From Sweltsa coloradensis (Eukaryota > Arthropoda > Insecta > Plecoptera > Chloroperlidae): DNA of 64,000 nt. Position numbers and translations under genes: made by a program. Shown piece after piece: positions 54,144 through 64,000 of the stretch. The notes below the pieces were generated by a model. The model had not been told where the DNA came from. It searched no databases and saw only the letters and a program-made list of their open reading frames with translations. Location: positions 124,001 through 188,000 of the forward strand of contig JAMZAV010001432.1 of NCBI GenBank assembly GCA_024449915.1, read 5' to 3'. Each line of letters begins with the position of its first letter. Positions within the stretch are counted from its first letter, which is position 1.

Positions 54144-54292
54144 TGTATTCATTATGTTCTTTTCTTTTATAATCATAGAAAACTAAAAAATTATCAATCA
54201 CGCCATAAACTCATTTAATTTACTTTCTTTGTCACAGACGGCGCAACATGCCATAACCGGTTGAAGCGCCCTAGTTTCTCACGTCGTCGTAT
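53835..54292 (+). repeat. Family-1 composite with expanded hexamer
   Basis: Module B in reverse (CCCGTGGCTGGTTCTCACCA, GCATGGGCC) then a (CATCGT)n run at 54069-54142, which replaces the rest of B. Module A ends it at 54237-54292 (GGTTGAAGCGCCCTAGTTTC, TCACGTCGTCG). The hexamer probably grew from the CGTCATCGTC stretch native to module B. It creates false poly-Ser and poly-Asp frames. Confidence 0.75.
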
Positions 54293-54464
54293 TATGCGAT
54301 GATCAGCCTTGTGTAACTATCGTAGTTTATTTAACATTTTAATATGTTTCTGTAATTCTGTAACTGTCATGAAATGTTGTAATGATGTAGTGGTTTGAAG
54401 AAAGAGAAGGTGTAACATACCTTAATTCCGTTATCAATAAAGACGAAATTCAATCAATCAATTT

Positions 54465-55585
54465 GGCACAGAGCCTGGTTCTGCTAAGCGTAACCGGCGA
54501 AAAAACAGGACAACGTCCATGACGCAAACGTTAGTCAGAAAGGGAAGCACATATTTCTTTAAACTAGAAGCGAGCTCTGGCAATCGTCGTCGGGGACACC
54601 TTCTCCTTCCCCTGACGACCTCTCAAGTTGATGACAATGACACAACGAACGATGACAAAGACGATAGCCACCGCGGCGTCAGAAACTTCTCTTCCTCCCC
54701 ACATCCCCTAGGATTATGACCTAGCATTATGACTTTACGGTTGACGCGTCCTTAATCCAAATAAACCAATATCAATAAATCAAATCCATTTTTAACGAAA
54801 CTAATACCTCCATCAAAAACAAGAGGCGAGCTCTGTCCGGCGACACTTACCCTTTCTCACCCCTACCCTACCTCTTACCCCTTACTATGACAATTCGGAG
54901 ACAAACTTTCTTAAACATTCATTTGATTTTTTTTTAAATGGTCTAAACAAACAATCTTACACATACAATATCACAGGTGGCGCATTATGACCTAACTGTT
55001 GTCGCGCCCTTAATCCTTCAACTAGGTTTTATAAATGCAGCTATCTGACTCGTTGTTGTCCACTTCAAGTGGAGAGAGAATGTATTGGGTAGCATAACCA
55101 TTGATAGCTCACTCTTCTTGGTGTTCTGTCGCCACAGCAAGTATACTACCAACTATAAGTAGATAATGGTTTTTTTCATTTTCTAATACAAAATAGAGTT
55201 CTCTTCACAAAGACAAAAATAAATTCTTCCAATGAGTGTTCAAAGGAACACGGTATGGACCTTCATCATAGGCCATATATTAATTGAAACAACCTGCAGA
55301 AAATCAATTAATGATAAACAGGACGTACTTTCAAAAATTTTCATTGAAATTAATTAATCTAATAAAATCTGCTTCACATTAAAACAATTTTTTTTTGTAT
55401 TCAAATAAATAATGTTTATTTCACTCTCACGAACATCTTCATCGTTTTCTTTAGACTACTTTTGAAAACTAAGAACACAATATAATAATGAAACACACCA
55501 CAAACTAATTTCATAAACTTTCAGTATCACAGGCGGCGCAATATCACTTAACTGGTTGAAGCGCCCCTAAATTCTCACGTCTTCG
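54465..55585 (+). repeat. Two further family-1 copies
   Basis: Module B at 54475-54765 ends CGGTTGACGCGTCCTTAATC. A second, shorter B-type piece lies at 54820-55010, and module A at 55531-55585 (CAGGCGGCGCAATATCACTT). ACAATTCGGAGACAAACTTT near 54889 resembles the LINE tail seen at 58.96 kb. Confidence 0.65.
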
Positions 55586-55829
55586 TATGTACATGATTTT
55601 TTATATATTATACATATGTAAGCATCACAATTAAACGTACCGAGACAGGTTTGTAAATACACCTTGAAGCGATGCCCTCTATACTAATGAGGCGTACATG
55701 CTACATGGACAAGTGAACGCACGTCGATATGTATCAGCCAATGCGGGAGAGGAGGTGGACTCTCTCGTTGGTACGACCTAGCTTCACAGTGAGACTTACG
55801 TTAGAAGCTGGACTTACTCATGGGATAAC

Positions 55830-56272
55830 ACCCGTCTGGGCCCGGGGTAGATTAACCCAGAGCATGGCTCAGCTACTCTCAAAGACGAGGTAAGAGAAAA
55901 GTCCACCTCGCAAAGATCAGCAGGTAAAATGGAAGCATTTTACTCCTCAAAAATAGAGGCGAGCTCTGGCAATCGTCGTCGGAAACACCGCCCCATTCCC
56001 TTGACGACCTCTCCGACGACAATGACAATGGCACAACGAACGACGACAAAGACGATGACTACCGCGACGTGTGAAACCCACCTTCCACCCCTTCCCCGTG
56101 GCTGGTTCTGAACAGCATGGGCCCCTCCCCATCCCATAGGTTAGAGTGGTGCATTATGACCTAACGGTTGACGTGTCCTTAATCCATATAAACAAAAAAA
56201 AATCATTATCTTAAAACATCACAGGTGGCGCAATATGACCTAAGCGGTTGAAGCGCCCTAGTTTCTAACGTA
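55830..56272 (+). repeat. Best-preserved family-1 composite
   Basis: Outer edge CCGTCTGGGCCCGGGGTAGA, then CCAGAGCATGGCTC, GAGGCGAGCTCTGGCAATCG, CGTGGCTGGTTCTGAACAGC, GCATTATGACCTAACGGTTG (end of B). A short AT-rich spacer leads to module A at 56219-56272. About 440 bp, with no promoter-like box that I recognise. Confidence 0.7.
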
Positions 56273-56564
56273 GTATTATATGGAGTATTTGCCGTTATTC
56301 AGTAGAGAATTAAGAACTTAAAAATATTCGAGTTATCATGCCAGACCTACACAATTAAACGCAGTTTTATATTAAAAAATGTCATTTATTTAAGTTACTT
56401 TCCAACACAAACCATCCATTAACAAACCAAAACCCTTCATCTCCTGCCTTAACAATCAATCTTCAACACGTCATCTCCCTACCAACCACTACCACATAGA
56501 TGATACACCTAGACATGGTGTATGGCACAGACAATTCTCTCCCCCCCCCCAGTCAGTTATTTTT

Positions 56565-56830
56565 GTTTTTTTTACCCAGAGCATAACTCTGGTCGATTCA
56601 AGAGAAAAAGCCCACCTCGCAAACATCAGCTAGTGTAGGTGAGTATATTACTCACACAAACTAGAGGCGAGCACTGGTAATCGTCGTCGTGGACACCTCC
56701 CGTTTCCTTAAACATTCTCCCCTTACCCGTGGCTGTTTCTGACCAGCATAAGCCCCACCTCCCCATATCCCCTGGGATAGAGTGGCGTTTTATAAACTTA
56801 CGGTTGACGCGCCCTATATCCAAATGAACC
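56565..56830 (+). repeat. Family-1 module B copy
   Basis: CCCAGAGCATAACTCTGG, GAGGCGAGCACTGGTAATCG, ACCCGTGGCTGTTTCTGACC and ACTTACGGTTGACGCGCCCT. Module A is missing. Confidence 0.65.
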
Positions 56831-56940
56831 AAACCAAGTTATCTAGGTCCAGAAATAAAATTAAATGCATCTTTTAATTTATCTTATCATTTCCTATTCT
56901 GCAAAACACCCGAACTCTTCTTTAAATCCTTCAAAACCAC

Positions 56941-57588
56941 TTAAAGGGGCTATAACCACAAAAAAATATTTTTTACCACATAACCTATAGCATAATACGA
57001 CACGAAAAAGACCGTTTAACGAATTATATCTTATAAATGTGATCCTGCACGAAATTTTCTATTTTTTGGATCCAGAAATAAGCGAAAATTGATGTTTTGC
57101 GAAATTTTTTTAAATCGGCTTTAACCTGCTTGATTTTAGTTCCACAAGGATACAAGAACATCGCATTAATCTAAAATGGCGCTTTACAACGTTGTGTCTT
57201 GAAACTGTGCACAAACCCTCAAACACGCAAAAATATTCATTCCAAAATTACACCCATTACTGGTTATCAGCATACTATGACTAAACCACTTGCACCTTTT
57301 AAAAAACAAAATATAACGGATTTACAGAAATGTCTGTAGAATGCGTCAATAATGGTCAATATATTTTTGGATCAAAGTCCTCCAAGGTCACGGGGCATAA
57401 AGATCGTCCCCATGTTATTTCTTATGAGAGATTTTTGCTGATGGGATCTAGCTCGAAAATTACCAAGCTTGACATTTTTGGGGGGGTCATGCAGACCCAA
57501 TAAGTTTTCCGTTAATTTCTAAATTCATAACTAGTAAGCCTTAATGAAATATATTTTTTGAGTTTAGCGGGTGAATACTGCTTTAAAA
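56941..57588 (-). mobile_element. MITE-2, copy 2
   Basis: Left CTTAAAGGGGCTATAACCAC; right, inverted, CTTTTAAAGCAGTATTCACC. Interior matches the copy at 10.43-11.08 kb in reverse, with about 20-25% visible difference. No ORF. Confidence 0.7.
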
Positions 57589-58276
57589 GATTCGTATTTA
57601 CAAAACAATTAAATGCGGCACAATTATTGTGCAGGACATGCCCCCCCCCCCAAGCCATTACGATATATATTCCTGCGTTTACGCCACTGTGTGCGTGTCA
57701 TGAGATTCGAACCCCCCGATCACTTGGGTGTACGCCACTGCTAGTGAGAGTATCGCATCCGCCTGTGCAGTGTGCATTCTACCGGGCAGAGTGCAGCACA
57801 TGACTCACTGATGCACCGGCAATCTGACAAGTATAGGCTTCGTAGAGTCAGTAACGAACCTTCCACGGGCGAGGGAGGTCGCAGCTAGAGCTAGCGCGAC
57901 GATGTCTAGTGTTATACCGTGTGTTATGTTCATAGTGTTCGTGCAGCTAGGTCTAGTGCGACGATAAGTGATAGACAGTGTGCTATTGTAGTAGCGTGCG
58001 TGTAACAAGGTTTATCGGGACGATATACTGAATAATACGACATTGCTATGGTGCTTACTGGACTGTGCTGTGTTAGTATGCGTGCAGCTAGGGTTATAGT
58101 GAGTGTTATATCGTGTGAGATTGTCGTTGTATGTGAAGCTAGGGTTATAGTGACGGTTTATACATTGATGATTTCTGTTTCTTAAAGTCTCATATTAATG
58201 CACTAAGGCTATTCGGGACGATGAGTGGTGATAGATGACGATGGAGGACGGTTACTAAAACATCATAATGTGTATG
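57589..58276. other. No gene; CTAGGGTTATAGTG repeats
   Basis: A TTTACGCCACTG end near 57680 resembles the hAT-type CAGTGGCGTA terminus, but no partner end is obvious. 57.88-58.15 kb has degenerate repeats of GCAGCTAGGGTTATAGTG and GCTAGGTCTAGTGCGACGAT spaced about 70-80 bp. Confidence 0.4.
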
Positions 58277-58352
58277 CGGGATACGAACCCACGTCCTCGT
58301 AGTGCCATACGCTTGAGACCAGCGCCCTAATCACATGTGCCACCGCGGACGG
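58277..58352 (-). repeat. tRNA-like (Leu-type) relic
   Basis: Minus strand: CCGCGGTGGCACATGTGATT, GCGCTGGTCTCAAGCG (CAA-type anticodon region) and GTGGGTTCGTATCCCGCA (B-box-like). The acceptor ends pair only partly and the B-box has GGTTCGT in place of GGTTCGA. More likely a tRNA pseudogene or SINE head than a functional tRNA. Confidence 0.4.
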
Positions 58353-58444
58353 CATTATAGACTGGTTGGGAATGTAATGTGCTATGGAAATGGACTTGAC
58401 AATGATTGATTGACTTCAAAAGGTAAGTTTCAACTAATAAGGTG

Positions 58445-58545
58445 TTGGGGGGAGGGGGGGGGGGGGGGGGGCAGACTTTGGAGCTTTGTACAATACATGA
58501 CACCGTGTGTGTACTATAGTGGGAAGGGCGGAGGGGGGGGGGGAG
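58445..58545 (+). repeat. G-runs
   Basis: Two runs of G (about 58456-58472 and 58534-58542). Low complexity. Confidence 0.9.
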
Positions 58546-58559
58546 TGTTTTCTTGGTTC

Positions 58560-58800
58560 TCTCTGTTATTAGCCTTGTTGATCCTGGGATCGCCCACGTT
58601 TGGAATCTCGTCCAACAAGTTGGGTCGTATTTTTCTGCTTAAAATACCGGTCTGTGCTTGGACAATGCAGCTTGCTCGTCGGTTGTGGCATTGTCGACAG
58701 GGTTGGACTGGTTAGCCTAAAAAGTTCAAACAATTATCCCTTTCTGAAAAACAGTTAAGCAACTGATTGGGTAGACTTTAAATACGAAATATTGTGTTCT
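58560..58800 (+). mobile_element. SINE tail, diverged
   Basis: CTTGTTGATCCTGGGATCG, GACAGGGTTGGACTGGTTAG, CTGAAAAACAGTTAAG and GATTGGGTAGACTTTAAATA align in order with the SINE tail at 20.8-21.0 kb. Confidence 0.6.
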
Positions 58801-58869
58801 GTTCATTTACTCTTGATTATCTATTACTTTTTTATAAATGTCTGACGTAAATCAAAAAACGGATTGATA

Positions 58870-59175
58870 CTTTAAATCCGAATGTACAATATATGATGCC
58901 TTGCCCCACCAAACTTGATCCTTCCCAACCATATGAAGAACTTCCATCATTTATCACAACGGAGACAAACTTTCTAAATCCTCATTAAAATTCATAAAAA
59001 AAGTCAATTAAAAAACCTTCATTTTTAATCAAATCAAATCACCTTCATAATTTTCTTTTCTTTTACAAACTAAGAAAACTATTTAAAAAACAAGCTCTCA
59101 ACAATCTTACACATACAACATCACGGGCGGGCAATATGGCCTATCCGGTTGAAACGCCCTAGTTTCTCACGTCGT
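58870..59175 (+). mobile_element. LINE 3' relic ending in module A
   Basis: The plus strand encodes KLDPSQPYEELPSFITTETN, the counterpart of FDLSQSY.ELLSYDNGDK at 2.5 kb. Module A follows at 59122-59175 (CGGGCAATATGGCCTATCCG, CCCTAGTTTCTCACGTCG). This plus-strand copy confirms the orientation of family 1. Confidence 0.6.
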
Positions 59176-59444
59176 ATGAATCTATTGTAAAATGCCAACA
59201 AAGCTTGTAATTCTATTTTTCATGTTGCTCTCCCATAATTTCTCAATGTTCTTGGAATGGAAACCAATATAACAGCGTTTTGCATTTTCCTTGAGACAAG
59301 ACCGTTGTTGTTTTCCTGAGAGCTGTGTTTCATATCCGTAAAACATGTTATTATGAATGATATCCGAGGCGCGGTAGAGATTTCCACTGGCTCCGTGATA
59401 CTCGTTGCAAAGTTCGTTAGTTTGGTGCTTCTCATCATCAGTTC

Positions 59445-59740
59445 CGTCGCTCTGGCAGTCGTCGTCGGGGACACCTCCCTCCCCTTGAACCTCCCCAACG
59501 AAGACGACCATGACACCACGCACGATGACAAAGACGATGACGACCGCGACGCGTGAGAAACCCCTCATACCAGCATGAGACTTTCCTCCCCACATCCCCT
59601 ATAGACCAGAGTAGTGCATTATAACATAACAGCTGACGCGTCCTTAATCCAAATACACTAAAAAATTAACTTATAATATCACAAGCGGCTTAATATGACC
59701 CAACCAGTTAAAGTGCCCAAGATTCTCACGTCGTCGTCGT
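59445..59740 (+). repeat. Family-1 composite, short
   Basis: Module B (CTCTGGCAGTCGTCGTCGGG, ACCATGACACCACGCACGAT) ending GCTGACGCGTCCTTAATCC. Module A at 59681-59740 ends in (CGT)n. A further stub CTCACGTCGTCGTCGTACG is at 59891-59909. Confidence 0.7.
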
Positions 59741-60069
59741 CACATATTGTACCCTCTTCTTCGCCTTAATTATCCTTGAGCATCATTCGGTGGCTTCTTT
59801 ACAGTTATTGAACCTCTGAAAATATTCGGCGATTGGAATTGTGACGGGAACGTCCAAGAGCTTCTTCAGAAATGTCATCTCTTAGATTCGCCTCACGTCG
59901 TCGTCGTACGAGTCTGCGCTACTTCCGCTGTAGCCAACGCAACGGTCGCGTACGCAGAGTTGCGGCTTGTACAGCTCCGTGCAAAGATAGTAGATAGGTA
60001 GACAACTAAAACCTCTTACTCACTGATGTCTTATAACAAGGTTATATATTTTTAGTTTTAAAGTTTAGT

Positions 60070-60303
60070 AGAGTTCATAATAGTATTAAAAACACTTTAG
60101 TGAAAATAACTCTATTTTATTATATTAAATAACAACGTTTCGAAAATGACAAACTTTTTCCGTCCTCAGGTTTCTTGTGAAAAACCAAAAATCATATTAT
60201 CAAAAGTATATCAAAACAAACAAAGAGACAATAGCCAAGGTCGATAAAATTTAACATTTCACACATGGAAGTTGACAAAAACAAGGTGATACAAACAAAA
60301 AGA
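60070..60303 (-). other. PLE 3' UTR
   Basis: Minus strand, after the stop: it contains ACAAGAAACCTGAGGACGG and TTTTCGAAACGTTGTTA. A CTGAGGACGG..CGAAACGTTG-type string is typical of PLE 3' regions. Confidence 0.6.
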
Positions 60304-60442
60304 CTATTTCTTAGTATTTACTAAAGGAATCCACATAGGGGGAAAATAGGTACTCGGCTGGCTTATACAAGTGTCTTTTAATGTTAACAAAGCTGCCTCT
60401 TTCAATTTCCTTTTATTCCAACATAGCTCTTTAAGTAAACGC
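60304..60442 (-). pseudogene. PLE, C-terminal end after the hAT insertion
   Basis: Encodes the last ~45 residues (KELCWNKRKLKEAALL..., ending at the stop 60304-60306). It continues the GIY-YIG reading frame from 63310 with no shift once the hAT element and one copy of its 8-bp target are ignored. Confidence 0.8.
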
Positions 60443-60688
60443 CAGTGGCGTAGCGGTGACCCAAGCCGCCCCCGCAAGGCTTGGGGGCCCCCCGTGAGGG
60501 GGGCCCACCGGGAAAGCTGAGTTCATGGACCAAAATTAAAGTTTATTGATACTCGTGTAGATTAGATTCGTGTGATTTTAAAAGACTTCTACGACTGACA
60601 TATTTGGGTTTTCAGTTTCAATGAAATAAGGTATGTAGTATTTTCTTGAGTCTCATGACAAGGCTACCGCAAGTGCACTTGCACAAAC

Positions 60689-60982
60689 TTGTACCAAAAT
60701 AAGCGACAGGGGCGAACGAGGAATTGTTCTGATGAGCTCTTAGAAGACCAACCACTGTCAGACCCCGAGAGGAACTTCACGATTTCGGTCTTTTACGCAA
60801 ACATCCATGTGATCACAATCCAACTGAAAAATTGCTTTCGAGGAGTGGACAGTGTTGCTCAGGGGTTTAATTCCCTAAATGTGAAAGAGTTGACGAGTGC
60901 TACTGATGACAAATTAATCTTATCAGCCGAATCATTCCTATCATTGTACAATGACGATGTGACTGACGATTTTCTGTCTTAG
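60689..60982 (+). pseudogene. hAT transposase fragment (ZMYM1-like)
   Basis: An open stretch of 97 residues: CSDELLEDQPLSDPERNFTI, SVFYANIHVITIQLKNCFRG and VAQGFNSLNVKELTSATDD. The ..NVFY...I...L..RF....... pattern matches the part of ZMYM1-like hAT transposases between the DUF4371-type catalytic half and the C-terminal dimerisation domain. The catalytic DDE residues and the terminal domain are absent. Confidence 0.6.
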
Positions 60983-61496
60983 ATGTTAGTTTTCAAAGCG
61001 ATATTAGAAAACAATAAATAACGTTAAGTGATACTAATTCGATTATATCACTATCGGAACTTTTGATCAATGCCATAACACAGTTGCGTATTCAGGGGGG
61101 AAGCTCAGGAGGATTGCTCCCTTCCCCCCCGAAATCCCAGCTTTAATAATATACTGCAAATCATCTAGCCTAGGTTTCGCAGAAAATTAAATACATCTAT
61201 TAATTTTTCTTTTTTTTCCGTTCAGCAAAGCACCTAAACTTCTTCTAAAACACAAAAAAACCACTTCAAAATATAAGTATTTATTAAATTGCCTGCGGCG
61301 TATTTGTGGGGGTCATCCCTCACCTTCATTTTCAAGTTAAAACTAATAAAGAATTATCTTAGGAGCACCACGTCACAAGAACGTTTGTAGAAACTTTCTA
61401 TTTGTGCGAAAAAGCTCAAAAACTTGCAACTGATGCAATAATCTACGAATTCGCCAGGAAAAATAACAGTAGAGATAATCGCTTCTTATAATTAGA

Positions 61497-62160
61497 CGAG
61501 TGAGCGCAGCGAACGTAGTCTACAACGCTACTCGATCGGGCCTTGGTCGTGATTAATTCTGTTTAAATGTTAAATGTCTGTCTGTCCAGGCTCATACGGC
61601 CGAACGGCCAAATAGACCAAACTGAAATTTTAAACAGACATCCGTGACCAGGTAACTGAGAACTGCTTACAAAATAAGCACAATCTGTTGTGATTTAAAC
61701 CTGCAAGAAATAAAAAACTGAAAAATACGTTGAAATGTATAGAAATTATTTTAACGACAATGATTTTCATTTTGAAATAATATATTTTGTTTGTTATTTA
61801 CCTGGCTGTGAAATGCCGTGTCCAAGGTTAATCGAATGTTGGACGTCAAGGTACCCCAAATTCCGCTCGTAGATTGAGTGAACCTTGCAATATTTTCACG
61901 TATTTCGTACTGGCTATGTTTTCCATAGTATTGTCACAGATGATGGACTACACTGCGTTATATGCATTTCAAAACATGTTAAATAATTTAAAAAATACAA
62001 TCCAGAAATTACAAAATCTTTCCCGGGCATTGAACCCACGTCTCCCACATTTCGGCTATAAGGGCGCTTTAGCCAACTCGACTAGGAACACACCAAAGTC
62101 GTTGTTAGACTAGTGAGCGAGTCATGTGTGGAGTACACGGCAACATTGGCATTTTATTTT
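61497..62160 (+). mobile_element. GACGAGTGAGCG family, copy 2
   Basis: Starts TTAGACGAGTGAGCGCAGCG. Body blocks CATACGGCCGAACGGCCAAA, TTTAAACAGACATCCGTGAC and CGTACTGGCTATGTTTTCC are shared with 29.66-30.2 kb. It runs to an AACACACCAAAGTCGTTGTT end near 62090. Non-coding. Confidence 0.6.
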
Positions 62161-62212
62161 GATAATTATATAGGTATAGATAATAGGGTTTTAAGTTTAG
62201 TTGGTATTGGCT

Positions 62213-62520
62213 AAGGGCACGTCAACTGTAAGGTTATAATGCACCACTTTAGTATATGATAGGCTAGGGAGACCTTAGGTAGGTAAATAATAAATTGATA
62301 AATGGGCTTAAATGTGTAGGTTCTATTTTAACAACAATGTTTTTTCGGGAAGAATTATAATTTTTGGGATGTCAAGAGGTGCGCGGCACTGGCCAAGATG
62401 CATCGAAACTTGCACGCTCAAGATTACCCAAAACTCCGCACGGAGATTGAGTAAACCTTGCAATCTTAGCTCGTTCTCGTACTGGCTATGTTTCTTATAC
62501 TATTCTGCAATGTTAAAACA
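62213..62520 (+). mobile_element. GACGAGTGAGCG family, partial copy 3
   Basis: GGGCACGTCAACTG..TTATAATGCACCAC (like family-1 module B), then the body piece TGGCCAAGATGCATCG..ACCCAAAACTCCGCACGG and CGTACTGGCTATGTTTC. This shows the two repeat families sharing a module. Confidence 0.5.
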
Positions 62521-62889
62521 CTACAGAAATTATTTATTTATTTGTAATTAATATTATTAACCTAGATGGTTGGCATGCGAAATAAAGTACGATGTACATT
62601 AATAATCCCATACAATTTTTATGTCTTTTGTAATTTTTATACTATACAAATTTGCGTTTAGCGACAGAAGATAAGATTGGTTTGTGCATGGACTTAAAAT
62701 AGTTACATCCATGGTTTGTAGAAACTCCATTGAGATTCGTGGATCTTGATCACTGCCTTGGTACAAACAATTAAAGATCAAACAGGAATAATTAAAACAT
62801 AGTATGGGCCGTGTTTAATTTGTTATTTTTGCAAACAAAAACACATTCTACGCCGCCATTAATTGGCGTGCTTTCTGTTTGTTTATAAA

Positions 62890-63152
62890 ACTAGGGAAAC
62901 GCCAAAGTCGTTGTTAGACGAGTGAGTGAGCCATGTGTTGAGTACCCGGTAACATTCCTTTTCTTCCCCTTACCTTTGGCTTCCCTAGCCTATCAAAGGC
63001 TACAGTGGAGCATTATGGCCTAAGCTATGACCTAAACTTAAATACCCTATTATTTATACGAATATTATAATCAAACTTAAATGCAAATGTTCCGGCGCAC
63101 TCAACACATGGCTCACTCACTCGTCTAACAACGACTTTGGCGTTTCCCTAGT
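62890..63152. mobile_element. 263-bp element with ~60-bp inverted ends
   Basis: ACTAGGGAAACGCCAAAGTC..GTTAGACGAGTGAGTGAGCC at one end and its near-exact inverse at the other. Between them is GAGCATTATGGCCTAAGCTA, a family-1-like string. The smallest complete member of the GACGAGTGAGCG family here. Confidence 0.75.
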
Positions 63153-63302
63153 GTAGGTAGAAAGAAACGAAAATAATACAGTTTAAAAACCAGTGCTATT
63201 TTTTTTTTACTTTTTGCAATTTGACACGACGATTTTTGGGGGGAGGGGGCCCACACATTAATCTTGCGGGGGGGGGGCCTGGGACTTTGCGCTACGCCAC
63301 TG

Positions 63303-64000
63303 GTAAACGCCTAGATTGTAGAAAGTCGAATTTATGAACCTTGTCCCATGCATGTTCTACTAGTTTCGATGACATAAGATAACAGCCATCTGACTTCTCA
63401 ATGTTTTTTCGATGCTCATTAACTCGAACATTCATAGGACGTCCGGTTCCTCCTATGTATACGGCATCACAGTTTCCGCAAGGAATCTCGTAAACACAAC
63501 CCTTGTTCATTTGGACTTCATTTACAGGTTTAGTTTTTTGCAAATGGCTTCTAATGGTATTAACTGATTTAAAGATGTTTAAATATTAAATTTTGATCCA
63601 ATACGCCGAATAGATTCCGAAAGACCATTATGATAAGGAATATGAGCATATGCTTTAGGCTGAACACGTTCTGTCTTGATTTTTGGTTTACGGTTGATGA
63701 TGTCCCTGGGATACCTACCCAGTATTCACAAGACATGTTGTAATGATTTTTACTTCCTCGTCGAAGGACTCTTAACTAGAGCATACATTTTGGGCTCTAT
63801 GAAATAAACCCAAAGCAATACCAGTCTTGATGTTGTCGGAATGGTTTGACTCAAAATTCAGATATCTTCCTGAGAAAGTAGGTTTTCTATAGACCTTCAT
63901 CGTCAGATCATTGTTGGATTTTCTTAGAAGGATATCCAAAAACGGAAGTTCACCATCTTTCTCTACCTCTAAAGTGAATTGTATGGAATCATGAATAGTA
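63303..64000 (-). pseudogene. Penelope-like element: RT end and GIY-YIG endonuclease
   Basis: Running in from beyond the window, the minus strand reads LEVEKDGELPFLDILLRKSN, MKVYRKPTFSGRYLNFESNH (the conserved end of PLE reverse transcriptases), then NRKPKIKTERVQPKAYAHIP, and the GIY-YIG domain: GCVYEIPCGNCDAVYIGGTG, RVNEHRKNIEKSDG and KLVEHAWDKVHKFDFLQSRR. At least two stops and one frame change lie between RT and GIY-YIG, so it was probably dead. A PLE encodes both activities for insertion at chromosome ends or nicked DNA. The hAT insertion splits its last helix. Confidence 0.85.

Larger units (their letters stand above)
60443..63302 (+). mobile_element. hAT element inserted in the PLE
   Basis: Ends CAGTGGCGTAGCG and its exact inverse (13 bp, 60443-60455 and 63290-63302). 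It is flanked by a perfect 8-bp duplication GTAAACGC (60435-60442 and 63303-63310). An 8-bp duplication with CAGTGGCGTAGC-type ends is diagnostic for hAT, in particular the family with ZMYM1-like transposases. Length 2860 bp. A transposase fragment sits near the left end and the rest is non-coding, with GACGAGTGAGCG elements. So it is an internally rearranged, non-autonomous copy. Confidence 0.9.

Noticed and set aside
53987..54201. Poly-Ser (plus) and poly-Asp (minus) proteins
   Set aside because: Translations of the (CATCGT)n repeat inside a family-1 copy.
58277..58352. Functional tRNA-Leu gene
   Set aside because: The B-box is altered and the acceptor stem pairs poorly, so it is listed only as a relic.

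Overview
This is eukaryotic, AT-rich, intron-bearing DNA from an invertebrate animal. Evidence: spliced GT..AG genes, immunoglobulin (Ig)-domain exons all joined in phase 1, several non-LTR retrotransposon (LINE) clades, tRNA-headed SINEs, a Penelope-like element (PLE), hAT-type DNA transposons, MITEs and long (AAT)n and (TCA)n microsatellites. I cannot fix the phylum. The repeat mix would suit a mollusc, but an arthropod or another marine invertebrate is not excluded. There are no prokaryotic operons, rRNA genes or CRISPR arrays.

Layout. 1-10.1 kb is gene-free and filled with one repeat family. Its ~55-bp end contains GAAACTAGGGCGCTTCAACC and has a (CGT)n tail. A related module carries the motif CATGCTGGTCAGAACC. 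SINEs, a LINE 3' fragment and a GAGCGAAGCGAGCG element are mixed in. 10.4-12.4 kb holds a MITE between copies of a motif resembling the complement of a tRNA 3' end. 12.46-25.5 kb is a split Mutator-like transposase (MULE) gene on the plus strand with a DEDDh exonuclease exon at its end. Its first intron holds a nearly complete ~6.8-kb LINE (13.2-19.96 kb). The ORF1 of that LINE encodes a macrodomain followed by an SGNH hydrolase, and its ORF2 encodes AP endonuclease and reverse transcriptase. The second MULE intron holds a small hAT-like element and an antisense LINE relic. 25.7-31.7 kb is repeats, including a long hairpin at 28.5 kb.

31.9-41.9 kb is the one ordinary host gene I can support. 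It is on the minus strand and encodes a signal peptide, three Ig-like domains and a Thr-rich stalk. Its introns are full of foldback elements, a MITE, a GAGCGAAGCG element and a 3-kb LINE. 42.9-48.3 kb holds two copies of an R2-type LINE with CCHC knuckle and restriction-like endonuclease. The second copy lies in a 3.1-kb tract whose base runs look like poor consensus sequence. 48.27-53.59 kb is a 5.3-kb unit bounded by arrays of the 8-mer TG[A/C]GCGAA. It encloses three GAGCGAAGCG elements, one interrupted by a PLE fragment. 53.8-59.9 kb repeats the first family in opposite orientation. 60.1-64 kb is a minus-strand PLE (RT plus GIY-YIG) cut by a 2.86-kb hAT element with perfect 13-bp terminal inverted repeats and a perfect 8-bp target duplication.

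How the parts relate. Most coding capacity here is mobile. Non-autonomous families appear to depend on partner enzymes: SINEs and family-1 modules on LINE reverse transcriptases, MITEs on transposases. The host Ig gene survives with intact splice phases despite heavy intron loading. The most notable system is the LINE whose ORF1 joins a TARG1/OARD1-like ADP-ribose hydrolase fold to an SGNH esterase.
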